Shown: piece by piece, positions 33,145-40,747 of the stretch
How positions within the stretch are numbered: position 1 is the first letter of the stretch
How the letters are laid out: every line of letters begins with the position of its first letter
Assembly: GCA_036704125.1 (NCBI GenBank)
Contig: DATNQI010000085.1
Coordinates: forward strand, 1 to 64,000
Direction: 5' to 3'
DNA from: Pantanalinema sp.
GTDB taxonomy: Bacteria; Cyanobacteriota; Sericytochromatia; S15B-MN24; UBA4093
DNA length: 64,000 nt
The notes under the pieces: model-generated
Databases searched by the model: none
Told to the model about the DNA's origin: nothing
Seen by the model: only the letters and a program-made list of their open reading frames with translations
Translations under genes and position numbers: made by a program

Positions 33145-33839
33145 GCCGCACCGTGCTCGTCGTCGCCGCGCACCCGGATGATGAGGTTCTCGGCTGCGGG
33201 GCGACCATCGCCAAGCATGCCGGGGCCGGTGATCGCGTTCACGTGGTCATCATGGCCGAAGGGCTGACCAGCCGCGACGCGAAGCGCGATCGCGCCGGGC
33301 AAAGCGAGGCCCTCTCCGAGCTGGCCCAGGCTGCCCATCGCGCCAACGAGATCCTCTCGGTCGCCTCGCTGAAGCTGCTCGACTTTCCGGATAACCGCAT
33401 GGACAGCCGCGATCGCCTCGACGTGATCAAGGTCGTCGAGCAGGCGGTCGCCGAGCACCGCCCGAGTCTCGTCTACACGCACCATGCCGGCGACGTGAAC
33501 ATCGACCACCGTCGGATCCACGAGGCGGTCGTCACCGCCTGCCGTCCCATGCCGGGGGGCTTCGTCGAGACCCTGCTCTTCTTCGAGGTCCCCTCCAGCA
33601 CCGAGTGGCAGCCCCCGCATTCGGCGGCGCCCTTCTTGCCCAACTGGTTCGAGCCGGTCGAGGACACCCTCGCGATCAAGCAGGAGGCCCTGCGCGCCTA
33701 CCACTCCGAGATGCGGGCCTGGCCCCATGCCCGATCGTACGAGGCGGTCGAGCACCTGGCGCGCTGGCGCGGGGCGAGCGTTGGAGTCGAGGCCGCCGAG
33801 GCCTTCATGCTGGGGCGCCGCGTGGCGCGTCGTCCATAG
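33141..33839 (+). CDS. PIG-L/LmbE family N-deacetylase
   Basis: A 232-residue zinc-dependent deacetylase with the AHPDDE motif at residues 10-15 (H11, D13, D14) followed by VLGCG, and the second metal motif HHAGDVNIDHRRIH near residue 115. PIG-L enzymes remove N-acetyl groups from sugars. GTG start with AGGAGG upstream, overlapping the previous stop as GTGA. In this operon it could expose the amine that one of the two formyltransferases then modifies; this is inference from order and families. Confidence 0.86.
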   Translation: MSRTVLVVAAHPDDEVLGCGATIAKHAGAGDRVHVVIMAEGLTSRDAKRDRAGQSEALSELAQAAHRANEILSVASLKLLDFPDNRMDSRDRLDVIKVVEQAVAEHRPSLVYTHHAGDVNIDHRRIHEAVVTACRPMPGGFVETLLFFEVPSSTEWQPPHSAAPFLPNWFEPVEDTLAIKQEALRAYHSEMRAWPHARSYEAVEHLARWRGASVGVEAAEAFMLGRRVARRP

Positions 33840-33850
33840 GAAGGAAGAAC

Positions 33851-34903
33851 ATGCAGGAGATCGTCGTTCAAGGGGTTTCGATCGGCCCGTCCGCGCGCCC
33901 CTTCGTCATCGCCGAGATGTCCGGGAACCACAACCAGTCCCTGGAGCGGGCGCTCGCGATCGTGGAGGCGGCGGCACGCGCGGGGGCGCACGCGCTGAAG
34001 ATCCAGACCTACACCGCCGACACCATGACCCTGGATCTCGCCGAAGGGCGCTTCTTCATCGACGACGCGAACAGCCTCTGGAAGGGCAAGTCGCTCCACC
34101 AGCTCTACCAGGAGGCCTACACCCCCTGGGAGTGGCACCGGGCGATCTTCGACCGCTGCCGGGAGCTCGGCATGATCGGCTTCAGCACCCCCTTCGACGC
34201 CACCGCGGTGGACTTCCTGGAGTCGCTCGACGTTCCCCTGTACAAGATCGCTTCCTTCGAGAACGCCGATCTTCCCCTGATCCGGAAGGTGGCGGCCACG
34301 GGCAAGCCCATGATCATCTCGACCGGCATGGCCACGCTGGCCGAGCTGGACGAGACGGTACGCACCGCCCGCGAGGCGGGGTGCCGGGATCTCGTCCTGC
34401 TCAAGTGCACGAGCACCTATCCGGCGACCCCGCAGAACACCAACCTCCTGACGATTCCGCACATGCGCGAGCTGTTCGGGGTGCAGGTGGGCCTCTCCGA
34501 TCACACCATGGGCATCGGGGCCGCCGTCGCGAGCGTGGCGCTCGGGGCGACCGTGATCGAGAAGCACTTCACCTTGGCCCGGGCAGACGGAGGGGTGGAC
34601 TCCACCTTCTCGCTCGAGCCCGCGGAACTTGCGGCCTTGGCGGTCGAGAGCGAGCGTGCCTGGCAGGCCATGGGGCGAGTGACCTACGGGCCCCTCGAGC
34701 GCGAGAAGCCGTCCATGCAGTTCCGGCGCTCGCTGTACGTCGCCCAGGACATGCGAGAAGGTGAGCGATTCACGCTGGAGAACCTCCGCGTGGTGCGTCC
34801 GGGCTACGGCCTTTCCCCCAAGTTCTACGATCTGCTTCTCGGACGTACGGTGGGCCGCGATGTTCCAAAGGGAACGCCACTGAGCTGGGACCTTCTTAGT
34901 TAG
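33851..34903 (+). CDS. pseI: Pseudaminic acid synthase PseI (NeuB family)
   Basis: The 350-residue NeuB-family enzyme condenses the 6-deoxy-diamido-sugar with phosphoenolpyruvate to a nonulosonic acid. It has the TIM-barrel start (FVIAEMSGNHNQSLERA), KIQTYTADTMTLD and FSTPFDATAVDFLE motifs characteristic of PseI, and a C-terminal SAF (antifreeze-like) domain from about residue 290. AAGGAAG precedes the ATG. It is the last gene of the Pse run; 102 bp follow before the next gene, with no strong terminator. Confidence 0.94.
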   Translation: MQEIVVQGVSIGPSARPFVIAEMSGNHNQSLERALAIVEAAARAGAHALKIQTYTADTMTLDLAEGRFFIDDANSLWKGKSLHQLYQEAYTPWEWHRAIFDRCRELGMIGFSTPFDATAVDFLESLDVPLYKIASFENADLPLIRKVAATGKPMIISTGMATLAELDETVRTAREAGCRDLVLLKCTSTYPATPQNTNLLTIPHMRELFGVQVGLSDHTMGIGAAVASVALGATVIEKHFTLARADGGVDSTFSLEPAELAALAVESERAWQAMGRVTYGPLEREKPSMQFRRSLYVAQDMREGERFTLENLRVVRPGYGLSPKFYDLLLGRTVGRDVPKGTPLSWDLLS

Positions 34904-35005
34904 CTGCCGTATTCTGACAGGTAGGCCCCCAGGCCCTTTGCGACGGTCTGGGGCGCTGATGGAATGAGCATGAGACAGCGGTGCCTGATGGTAGTGAGGT
35001 GAGGC

Positions 35006-36289
35006 TTGCGAGGCAATGGATTGAGCTTGTGCATGATCGTGCGCGACGAGGAGGCGCTACTTTCACGCTGCCTCGAGAGTGTGCGGGGCGTCGTCGACGA
35101 GATCGTCGTGGTCGACACGGGCTCGGAGGATAGGACTGTGGCCGTAGCCGAGCGTTTTGGTGCCGAGGTGATCCGGTTCGACTGGTGTGACGACTTCGCG
35201 GCGGCGCGCAACGCGGGAATCGAGCAGGCCACCGGGGATTGGATCCTGGTGCTGGACGCCGACGAGGCGCTCGCGCCGGACTCCGCGCAAGCCCTCCGGG
35301 CCTCCATGGCCCTGGAGCATGGCGGCTTCTTGTTACCCCTCGAGAACGATCTGGGCGAGGGTCGGCGCCACCAGACTCGGCTCTTGCGTCTCTTTCGACG
35401 CCATCCGGACATTCGCTTCAAGGGACGCGTGCACGAGCAGCTCAGCGAGAGCATCCTCGCGCTAGGTCTCCACGTCGGCGATTGCGCGGCAGTTATCCGC
35501 CACGACGGATATCTGCCCCAGCGTATCGCGGAGCGCAATAAGCACGAGCGAAACCTTGCGTTGCTCGAGACGATGCGCCGTGAGAACCCCTCGGATCCCT
35601 ACGTCGCCTATCAGTATGGCAAGACCTTGCTGGCGAGCGGATGTGCCACCGATGCCGTCGTGCCGCTGCGCGAATCGCTTGCCGTGCTGGCCCGGGTGGA
35701 GGATCCCGAATCGTACCCTTTCTACTCGAAGGTTTACCTGCACCTGGGCAGCACCCTCGAAACCAGTGCGGACCTGGATGGGGCCCTCGCCGTCTTGCAG
35801 GAGGGGATTGAGCGCCTACCCGACTCCCCTCTCCTCTGGCTGAATTACGGCTGCTACGCCCGGGAGCTCGGGATGGCACAAGAAGCCTTCGATGCCTTCG
35901 AGCGATGCCTGGCGATGGACGCGGAGGGCAAGGAGCGGGCTGCGGCCCTCAGCGCCGACATGCTGTGGGAGGACGGGCAGCGTCAAGAAGCGCTGGTGCG
36001 TTATCGCTTCGCCGCCAGCGAGGCCGGGGTGGATGCGTTTTCGATCTGGTTGAAGCTGGCAAGTCGTGCGATGGAGCTTGGCGAGGCCGAGGAGGCCATC
36101 GGCGCATACGAGGTCGTTGCCGGCTTGAATCCCGATTACTTGCCCGCGCAGCTTGCCCTGGCGAGCCTCAACTTCGAGCGGGGAGCATTCGGGGCTGCGC
36201 AACGCGCATTGGAGGTCGTGGAGCGCCTTGAACCCGGTCGTGCGGATGTGCACTTCCTACTTACCGCGTGCCGCGACCAGGCAGGGTGA
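35006..36289 (+). CDS. GT2 glycosyltransferase with C-terminal TPRs (GT2-TPR 3)
   Basis: The 427-residue protein begins at TTG 35006, preceded by GAGGTGAGG. A GT2 domain (about residues 6-200: LCMIVRDEEALLSRCL, VDTGSEDRT, DADEAL) is followed by TPR repeats to the C-terminus. It is a shorter paralogue of the two leftward GT2-TPR proteins, sharing ARNAGIEQATGDWILVLDAD-type stretches. Codon usage and GC look lower than in the leftward copies. It probably belongs to the Pse transcript and acts on the same glycan or acceptor. Confidence 0.84.
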   Translation: MRGNGLSLCMIVRDEEALLSRCLESVRGVVDEIVVVDTGSEDRTVAVAERFGAEVIRFDWCDDFAAARNAGIEQATGDWILVLDADEALAPDSAQALRASMALEHGGFLLPLENDLGEGRRHQTRLLRLFRRHPDIRFKGRVHEQLSESILALGLHVGDCAAVIRHDGYLPQRIAERNKHERNLALLETMRRENPSDPYVAYQYGKTLLASGCATDAVVPLRESLAVLARVEDPESYPFYSKVYLHLGSTLETSADLDGALAVLQEGIERLPDSPLLWLNYGCYARELGMAQEAFDAFERCLAMDAEGKERAAALSADMLWEDGQRQEALVRYRFAASEAGVDAFSIWLKLASRAMELGEAEEAIGAYEVVAGLNPDYLPAQLALASLNFERGAFGAAQRALEVVERLEPGRADVHFLLTACRDQAG

Positions 36290-36336
36290 TGCTTCGGTCC
36301 GTCAGCGCCGACAAAAAAGGTGAATCCTCTCAAGCT

Positions 36337-36407
36337 TAAGCCTCGCTCCTTTGGGGAATAAGGGGGATCGTCACTGCTCGGCTGCTCGAGGGGGTTACTA
36401 GGATGAA
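36337..36407 (+). repeat. Leader repeat, copy A (before the S8 protease)
   Basis: About 71 bp, from TAAGCCTCGCT through the protease start codon, are repeated without gaps at 39385-39455 with roughly 61-62 of 71 bases the same. This copy carries the protease ribosome binding region. No known riboswitch class was recognised in it. Confidence 0.85.
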
Positions 36408-38529
36408 GCTGAACCGCCACGCATGGTTGCTCGGGGCGCTGCTCGCGACGAGCTGCGCGCTGCGCCCGCCCGGCCTCACCCCCCCCTCGCCGGTCGCCGG
36501 CCTCGCGCCCGACACTCCGGGCCTCGCCCCGGACGGCATGCCCGACTTCGAGCAGCAGGGCCTCTCCGAGCGCAACGAGGTCATCGTGCGCTTCAAGCCC
36601 GGCAGCGAGGGCAAGGACATCGGCGTTCCCCTCGTGCGGGAGCTGTTGCTGCCGCGTACCAAGCTCTTCAAAGTCGACTCGCTCGAGGCCCAGGCCGCTC
36701 TCTTGCGCCAGCTGCGCGAGGACCCCGACGTGGAGTACGCCGAGCCGGACTACACGGTCCACGCGGCGGCCCTGCCCTCGGACCCCAAGCTCGGCGACCT
36801 CTGGGCCTTCACCAAGGTGAACATGGCGGGCGCCTGGGGCACGACCCTGGGGGATGCGGCCGTCAAGATCGCCGTCATCGACACCGGGGTCAACTACAAG
36901 CATCCCGACCTCGCGGACAACTGCCTGGTCGCCGAGGGCTTCGACTTCCAGAATTACGACACGGATCCCATGGACGACGAGGGGCACGGCACCCACGTGG
37001 CCGGCACCATCGCCGCGATCGCCAACGCCCAGGGCGTGGTGGGCGCCGCTCCCGGCTGCAAGATCATCCCCATCAAGGCCCTGGGCCTCAAGGGCGGCGC
37101 TTCCTCGGCGGTCGCGAGCGCCATCGTGCACGCCGTCCAGAAGGGCGCCAAGGTCATCAACCTGAGCCTGGGCTCGACCACGGCCACCCAGACCGAGCGC
37201 AACGCCGTCGACTACGCCGTCGGCCAGGGCGTCATCGTGGTGGCCGCCGCGGGCAACAGCAACACCACCCGCCCCTCGTACCCGGCGGGCTATCCGAGCG
37301 CCATCTCGGTCGGCGCCACCGACCGCGACGACAAGCGCGCCTCGTTCTCCAACTACGGCCCCTGGGTGAAGCTGGCCGCGCCGGGCACCGAGATCCTCTC
37401 GACCGACTACTTCTCGTCGAGCACCAGCGGCAACTACTCGATCAAGCAGGGCACCAGCATGGCGAGCCCCCTGGTGGCCGGGGTGGCTGCCCTGATGCGC
37501 AGCCAGCACGCGGACTGGACCGTGCAGGAGATCCAGCAGGCCCTCGTGACGACGGGGGTGGCCCTGCCGGTTCCCTTCTACACGGACAAGACCGGCCCGT
37601 CGGGCATCAAGCGCCTCGACGCCAACGCCGCGCTCGCCCTCTCGAGCCCGCCTTCGGACCCGGCGCCCACGATCAAGCTGCTGCAGGCGGTGCCCGCCCT
37701 CGGCGGAGCGACCCTGCGCCTGGAGGCCAGCGAGCCCGTCTCCGTCGCGGTGGAGGTCTCGGAGAGCGTCGACTTCGCCGATTCCCGGACCTTCAATGGC
37801 CCGAGCAGCAAGGCGAGCTTGCCTGTTGTCGCCCTTGACGACCTGAAGGCGGGGACGACCTACTACTACCGGGTGAAGGCCACCGACCCCAAGGGCCAGG
37901 AGGCTTCCGAGACCGGTCTCACCGCTCCGCGCACCCTCAAGACCTTGCCCATCACCTACACGGGGATCAGCGTCTCCGGGGTGCCCGTCGCGCCGGGCAG
38001 CAAGGTCGCGGACGTCTACAAGATGCTCGTGCGGTGGAAGAGCAGCCGCCCGACGACGAGCAAGATCGAGCTCAGCTTCTCTCCGGACATGTCCTCGAGC
38101 GGCGTCATCACGGATTCAAATCGGGTGAGCGATCACGCGCTGACCCTGGGGAGCACGACGCCCCTCTATCCGGGCAAGAAGTATTACTATCGCCTGAGCG
38201 GGGACGACTCGCTGGGCAACGCCGTGGTGTCGCCGACGGTTGGCACCTTCACGACCTACCCGGTCTCCTACTCGGTCAAGGCCAGCTACACCCGCACCTC
38301 GATCAATCTGGAGTGGACCTCGGGGGTCGCGCTGAACACGTGGGCCGCCACCGCCTCCACGGCCGCGGGGCTGCCCGAGCCCGAGGACGGCTCGGAGCGC
38401 CAGACGACCCACGCCAAGACCTTCGAGGGCCTGGCGCCTGGCAAGACCTACTACGTCAGGATCGGCGGCTACGACGCCAACGGGTACCCCGTCACCCTGC
38501 GCGTCTTCACCGTCCCCACGGCCCGCTAG
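36403..38529 (+). CDS. Subtilisin-like serine protease lipoprotein (S8 family)
   Basis: A 708-residue secreted or surface protease. A lipobox (LLATSC) ends the signal peptide, an inhibitor I9-like propeptide follows (NEVIVRFKPG...VEYAEPDY), and the catalytic triad is D160 (VIDTGVNYKHPDL), H198 (GHGTHVAGT) and S352 (GTSMASP), with the oxyanion Asn in AAAGNS. The C-terminal 300 residues contain three fibronectin-III-like modules (for example AGTTYYYRVKATD, PGKKYYYRLSGDD, PGKTYYVRIGGYD). The start codon is the end of a repeated leader. A collapsed second copy lies 0.9 kb downstream. Confidence 0.94.
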   Translation: MKLNRHAWLLGALLATSCALRPPGLTPPSPVAGLAPDTPGLAPDGMPDFEQQGLSERNEVIVRFKPGSEGKDIGVPLVRELLLPRTKLFKVDSLEAQAALLRQLREDPDVEYAEPDYTVHAAALPSDPKLGDLWAFTKVNMAGAWGTTLGDAAVKIAVIDTGVNYKHPDLADNCLVAEGFDFQNYDTDPMDDEGHGTHVAGTIAAIANAQGVVGAAPGCKIIPIKALGLKGGASSAVASAIVHAVQKGAKVINLSLGSTTATQTERNAVDYAVGQGVIVVAAAGNSNTTRPSYPAGYPSAISVGATDRDDKRASFSNYGPWVKLAAPGTEILSTDYFSSSTSGNYSIKQGTSMASPLVAGVAALMRSQHADWTVQEIQQALVTTGVALPVPFYTDKTGPSGIKRLDANAALALSSPPSDPAPTIKLLQAVPALGGATLRLEASEPVSVAVEVSESVDFADSRTFNGPSSKASLPVVALDDLKAGTTYYYRVKATDPKGQEASETGLTAPRTLKTLPITYTGISVSGVPVAPGSKVADVYKMLVRWKSSRPTTSKIELSFSPDMSSSGVITDSNRVSDHALTLGSTTPLYPGKKYYYRLSGDDSLGNAVVSPTVGTFTTYPVSYSVKASYTRTSINLEWTSGVALNTWAATASTAAGLPEPEDGSERQTTHAKTFEGLAPGKTYYVRIGGYDANGYPVTLRVFTVPTAR

Positions 38530-38536
38530 CGTTGCG

Positions 38537-38974
38537 CTAGCGAGCGATGGTCTTCCGTGTCGCCGGCTTCTTCGGTGCTGGTGTCCTGTTGTCGATACGA
38601 TTCGATGCCTTCTTGAGCGCCATTGGGCGGATCAAGACGTCCGCGGGAATGCTCAGGTGCTGATTCAGGCGCCAGATCATCGCGAGGGTCAGGCCGCGCT
38701 GGTGGTTCATCACCTCGTAGACTCGGCTGCGGTTGCCGATCACGTTGATCAGCGCCTTCTGGTCAAGCCCCCGCTGCTCGAGGCGGAATTTGATGGCCTC
38801 GACGGGATCCGGTGGATCGATCGGATGGTGCGCGCGCTCCCATGCCTCCGCCAAGGTGATGAGGACGTCCAGGCGATCGCCTTCCGGGGTGCCGGGCTCG
38901 GTTCCCCAAAGCTCCTCGATCTCGCGGAGCGCCGCATCGTGGTCCTCGTCGGACCGGATAGGCTTAATCTCCAT
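38537..38974 (-). CDS. higA: HigA-type antitoxin, XRE family
   Basis: This 145-residue protein has the HigA pattern: an acidic N-terminus (MEIKPIRSDEDHDAALREIEELW), PDPVEAIKFRLEQRGLDQKAL and a helix-turn-helix of the XRE type (LINVIGNRSRVYEVMNHQRGLTLAMIWRLNQHL). The C-terminus is basic. GGAGG precedes the ATG at 38974, which lies inside the last 11 bp of the toxin gene. As antitoxin and autorepressor it is expected to bind the palindrome at 39304-39322. Its stop is 8 bp from the stop of the protease gene on the other strand. Confidence 0.9.
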   Translation of the reverse strand: MEIKPIRSDEDHDAALREIEELWGTEPGTPEGDRLDVLITLAEAWERAHHPIDPPDPVEAIKFRLEQRGLDQKALINVIGNRSRVYEVMNHQRGLTLAMIWRLNQHLSIPADVLIRPMALKKASNRIDNRTPAPKKPATRKTIAR

Positions 38975-39287
38975 ACTGCACCTCCTCGGCATCGATCTTG
39001 TCATACTCTCTGTGGGAGCCAACCCACTTGATGAAGATGACCTGACGCGTGTAATCGATCGCCACTATCAGGCGATAGGAGTTGCCCTTGATGTTGAACA
39101 CCACGCGATCATTGCTGACGATGCTGGCCGAAGCATACTGGGCTTTTAGCGCTGCCGAGTCCTTCCACTCGGCCTTCGATGCCTCCTGGAACCAAGCCGT
39201 CAAGGCAGACTTGAGTGCAGGATAGTCCTTGTGGCCCGCGCGGCTTTCGAGGTAGCTGCTCAACGTCTTTCGGGCGATCACTCTCAT
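38964..39287 (-). CDS. higB: HigB-type mRNA interferase toxin
   Basis: A 107-residue toxin of the HigB family: MRVIARKTLSSY at the start, ALKAWF-like helix, SNDRVVFNIKGNSYRLIVAIDY in the core and IFIKWVGSHREYDKID near the end, a pattern shared with the RelE fold. HigB cleaves mRNA on the ribosome. Toxin precedes antitoxin, the normal order for higBA, with 11 bp overlap. The start at 39287 has no ribosome binding site, and the predicted transcription start falls on its A, so translation is probably leaderless. Confidence 0.9.
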   Translation of the reverse strand: MRVIARKTLSSYLESRAGHKDYPALKSALTAWFQEASKAEWKDSAALKAQYASASIVSNDRVVFNIKGNSYRLIVAIDYTRQVIFIKWVGSHREYDKIDAEEVQYGD

Positions 39288-39294
39288 GGAGGTA

Positions 39295-39323
39295 ATGATA
39301 TCCTGTTCCCATGGTGGGAACAA
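39295..39323 (-). promoter_or_regulatory. higBA promoter with overlapping palindromic operator
   Basis: On the minus strand TTGTTC (39318-39323) and TATCAT (39295-39300) are 17 bp apart. The perfect inverted repeat TGTTCCC-N5-GGGAACA (39304-39322) covers the spacer and most of the -35, the expected place for HigA repression. Only 7 bp separate the -10 from the higB ATG, so the mRNA would begin at or next to the start codon. Confidence 0.75.
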
Positions 39324-39384
39324 GGTGTCATGGCCAAAACTTAACCAGGGCTCCGGAGTTTCCAGGTCGCCATCGCTCCTGGCA

Positions 39385-39531
39385 TAAGCCTCGCTTCTTC
39401 GGGGAATAAGGGGGATCGCCACTGCCTGGCTGCTTGAGAGGGTTTCAAGGATGAACAAGATCGGCGACTACGACGCCAACGGGTATCCCATCACCCTGTG
39501 CGTCCTCACCGTTCCCACGGCCCGCTAGCGT
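39385..39531 (+). pseudogene. Collapsed duplicate of the S8 protease gene
   Basis: Positions 39385-39455 match the protease leader and start codon, and 39456-39531 match the last 75 bp of the protease gene including its TAG stop (about 92 per cent identity, constant offset of 999 bp). Codons 3 to about 684 are missing. What remains is an in-frame 25-codon ORF (39451-39528) starting MNKIGDYDANG and ending VPTAR. It is best read as a second tandem protease copy reduced by one internal deletion. Its leader and stop now lie directly before the kelch gene, whose ATG is 6 bp past the remnant stop. Confidence 0.85.
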
Positions 39532-39534
39532 GAC

Positions 39535-40677
39535 ATGAGCGCGCCTCGCCTTCCAAGCACTCTCGGGCGCGCGGCGATCGCCCTTGCGATCGCCCTCGCG
39601 CTCGGGGCCTGCGAAACCGACCTTCCCGCGGGGGTGCAGACGAAGCCGGGCGTCACCCCCGCGGGGACCGATTCCGGCGGCTCGGCCACGCAGGCCCCCG
39701 CCCTTCCTGCCGGCTCGCGCCTCGGGGCCTTCCAGGTCGTGCCCGGGGTGGCGCTCGGCACGGCTCGCTCGGAGCATACGAGCCAGGTGGTCGGTGCGTT
39801 CTTGTACGTGCTCGGGGGGCTCTCGGGCGAAGAGACGTCGTCGAACCTGGTGGAGCGCGTGGCGCTCGACGGGGTGGAGCGCGCGGCGATCGCGAGCGAC
39901 GGGACCCTCGGCCCCTTCTCGAGCGTCGAGCGATCGCACCTGACGACCCCGCGCTTCGGCCACTGCAGCGTGGTGGTGGGTAGCTATTTGTACGTGCTCG
40001 GGGGGCTGGACGGGAATTTCGTCAGCCTCAACACGGTGGAGCGGGCGGTGATCAACTCCAACGGAGTGCTCGGCCAGTTCGCCCCCGACCCCGAGGCGAC
40101 GCTCGTCCTGCCCCGCTACGGTGCTGCCTGCCAGGTGGTCGGGAAGTACCTGTACGTGATGGGCGGGGGCGGGGATCACCAGAACGCCACCGAGCGAGCG
40201 CCTATCCGGGACGACGGCACCCTCGGCCCCTTCGAGCTGATGCCGGCCTCCCAGGCCGCCTCGGGCCGCGTCTTCTCGAGCGCCCACCTGCTGGGTACTT
40301 TCGTCTACCTCCTGGGCGGCGACGAGGAGGACAGGACCGAGCGGGCGTCGTTCGCGACGGACGGCGCGCTCGGGAGCTTCGCCCCCCAGGCGAGCGCGAG
40401 CCTCACGGTGCAGCGGGGTTCGGCGACGAGCCACGTGATCGGGAACTCCCTCTATGTGCTTGGGGGCTGGAGCGGCGTGGTCGAGAAGACCCTGGAGCGG
40501 GCGAGCCTGGGAGCCGGCCAGGCCCTGGGCGCCTTCTCGAGTGTCGCCGAGACTGCCCTGAGCGGACCGAGCATGCGCCACACCAGCCACATCGTTGGCC
40601 CCTACCTCTACGTGATCGGGGGCAGCGACGACGGCCGGCGCGCCCTGAGGCGGGTGGAGCGTGCTCTGATCGAGTGA
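39535..40677 (+). CDS. Kelch-like beta-propeller lipoprotein
   Basis: The 380-residue protein has a lipoprotein signal peptide (LALGAC, modified Cys near residue 26), a Pro/Ala/Gly-rich linker and then about six kelch-like repeats of roughly 50 residues, each with Y(L/V)LGG or YVIGG plus a following E-R pair and a GxLGxF element. Propellers of this type bind proteins or sugars; no catalytic residues are seen. There is no ribosome binding site of its own; translation may be coupled to the 25-codon protease remnant ending 6 bp upstream. Confidence 0.82.
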   Translation: MSAPRLPSTLGRAAIALAIALALGACETDLPAGVQTKPGVTPAGTDSGGSATQAPALPAGSRLGAFQVVPGVALGTARSEHTSQVVGAFLYVLGGLSGEETSSNLVERVALDGVERAAIASDGTLGPFSSVERSHLTTPRFGHCSVVVGSYLYVLGGLDGNFVSLNTVERAVINSNGVLGQFAPDPEATLVLPRYGAACQVVGKYLYVMGGGGDHQNATERAPIRDDGTLGPFELMPASQAASGRVFSSAHLLGTFVYLLGGDEEDRTERASFATDGALGSFAPQASASLTVQRGSATSHVIGNSLYVLGGWSGVVEKTLERASLGAGQALGAFSSVAETALSGPSMRHTSHIVGPYLYVIGGSDDGRRALRRVERALIE

Positions 40678-40704
40678 GCGGACCCAAAATCATGAAGCGG
40701 GTTC

Positions 40705-40747
40705 TTGCGTTCGATGCTTTCATGTATTACCGTATTTCATGTGAAAA
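40705..40747 (+). promoter_or_regulatory. Candidate promoter and operator of the AbiE-like pair
   Basis: TTTCATGT occurs twice in direct orientation (40718-40725 and 40735-40742, 17 bp apart) and the second copy is part of the palindrome TTTCA-TG-TGAAA. TTGCGT (40705-40710) and TACCGT (40728-40733) are 17 bp apart. AbiEi regulators usually bind repeats at their own promoter, so these are the natural candidate sites. The -10 match is weak. Confidence 0.4.

Noticed and set aside
36337-39531. Transposable element flanked by the repeated leader segments
   Set aside because: The two repeats are explained by a tandem duplication of the protease gene with an internal deletion. There is no transposase, no terminal inverted repeat and no target duplication.
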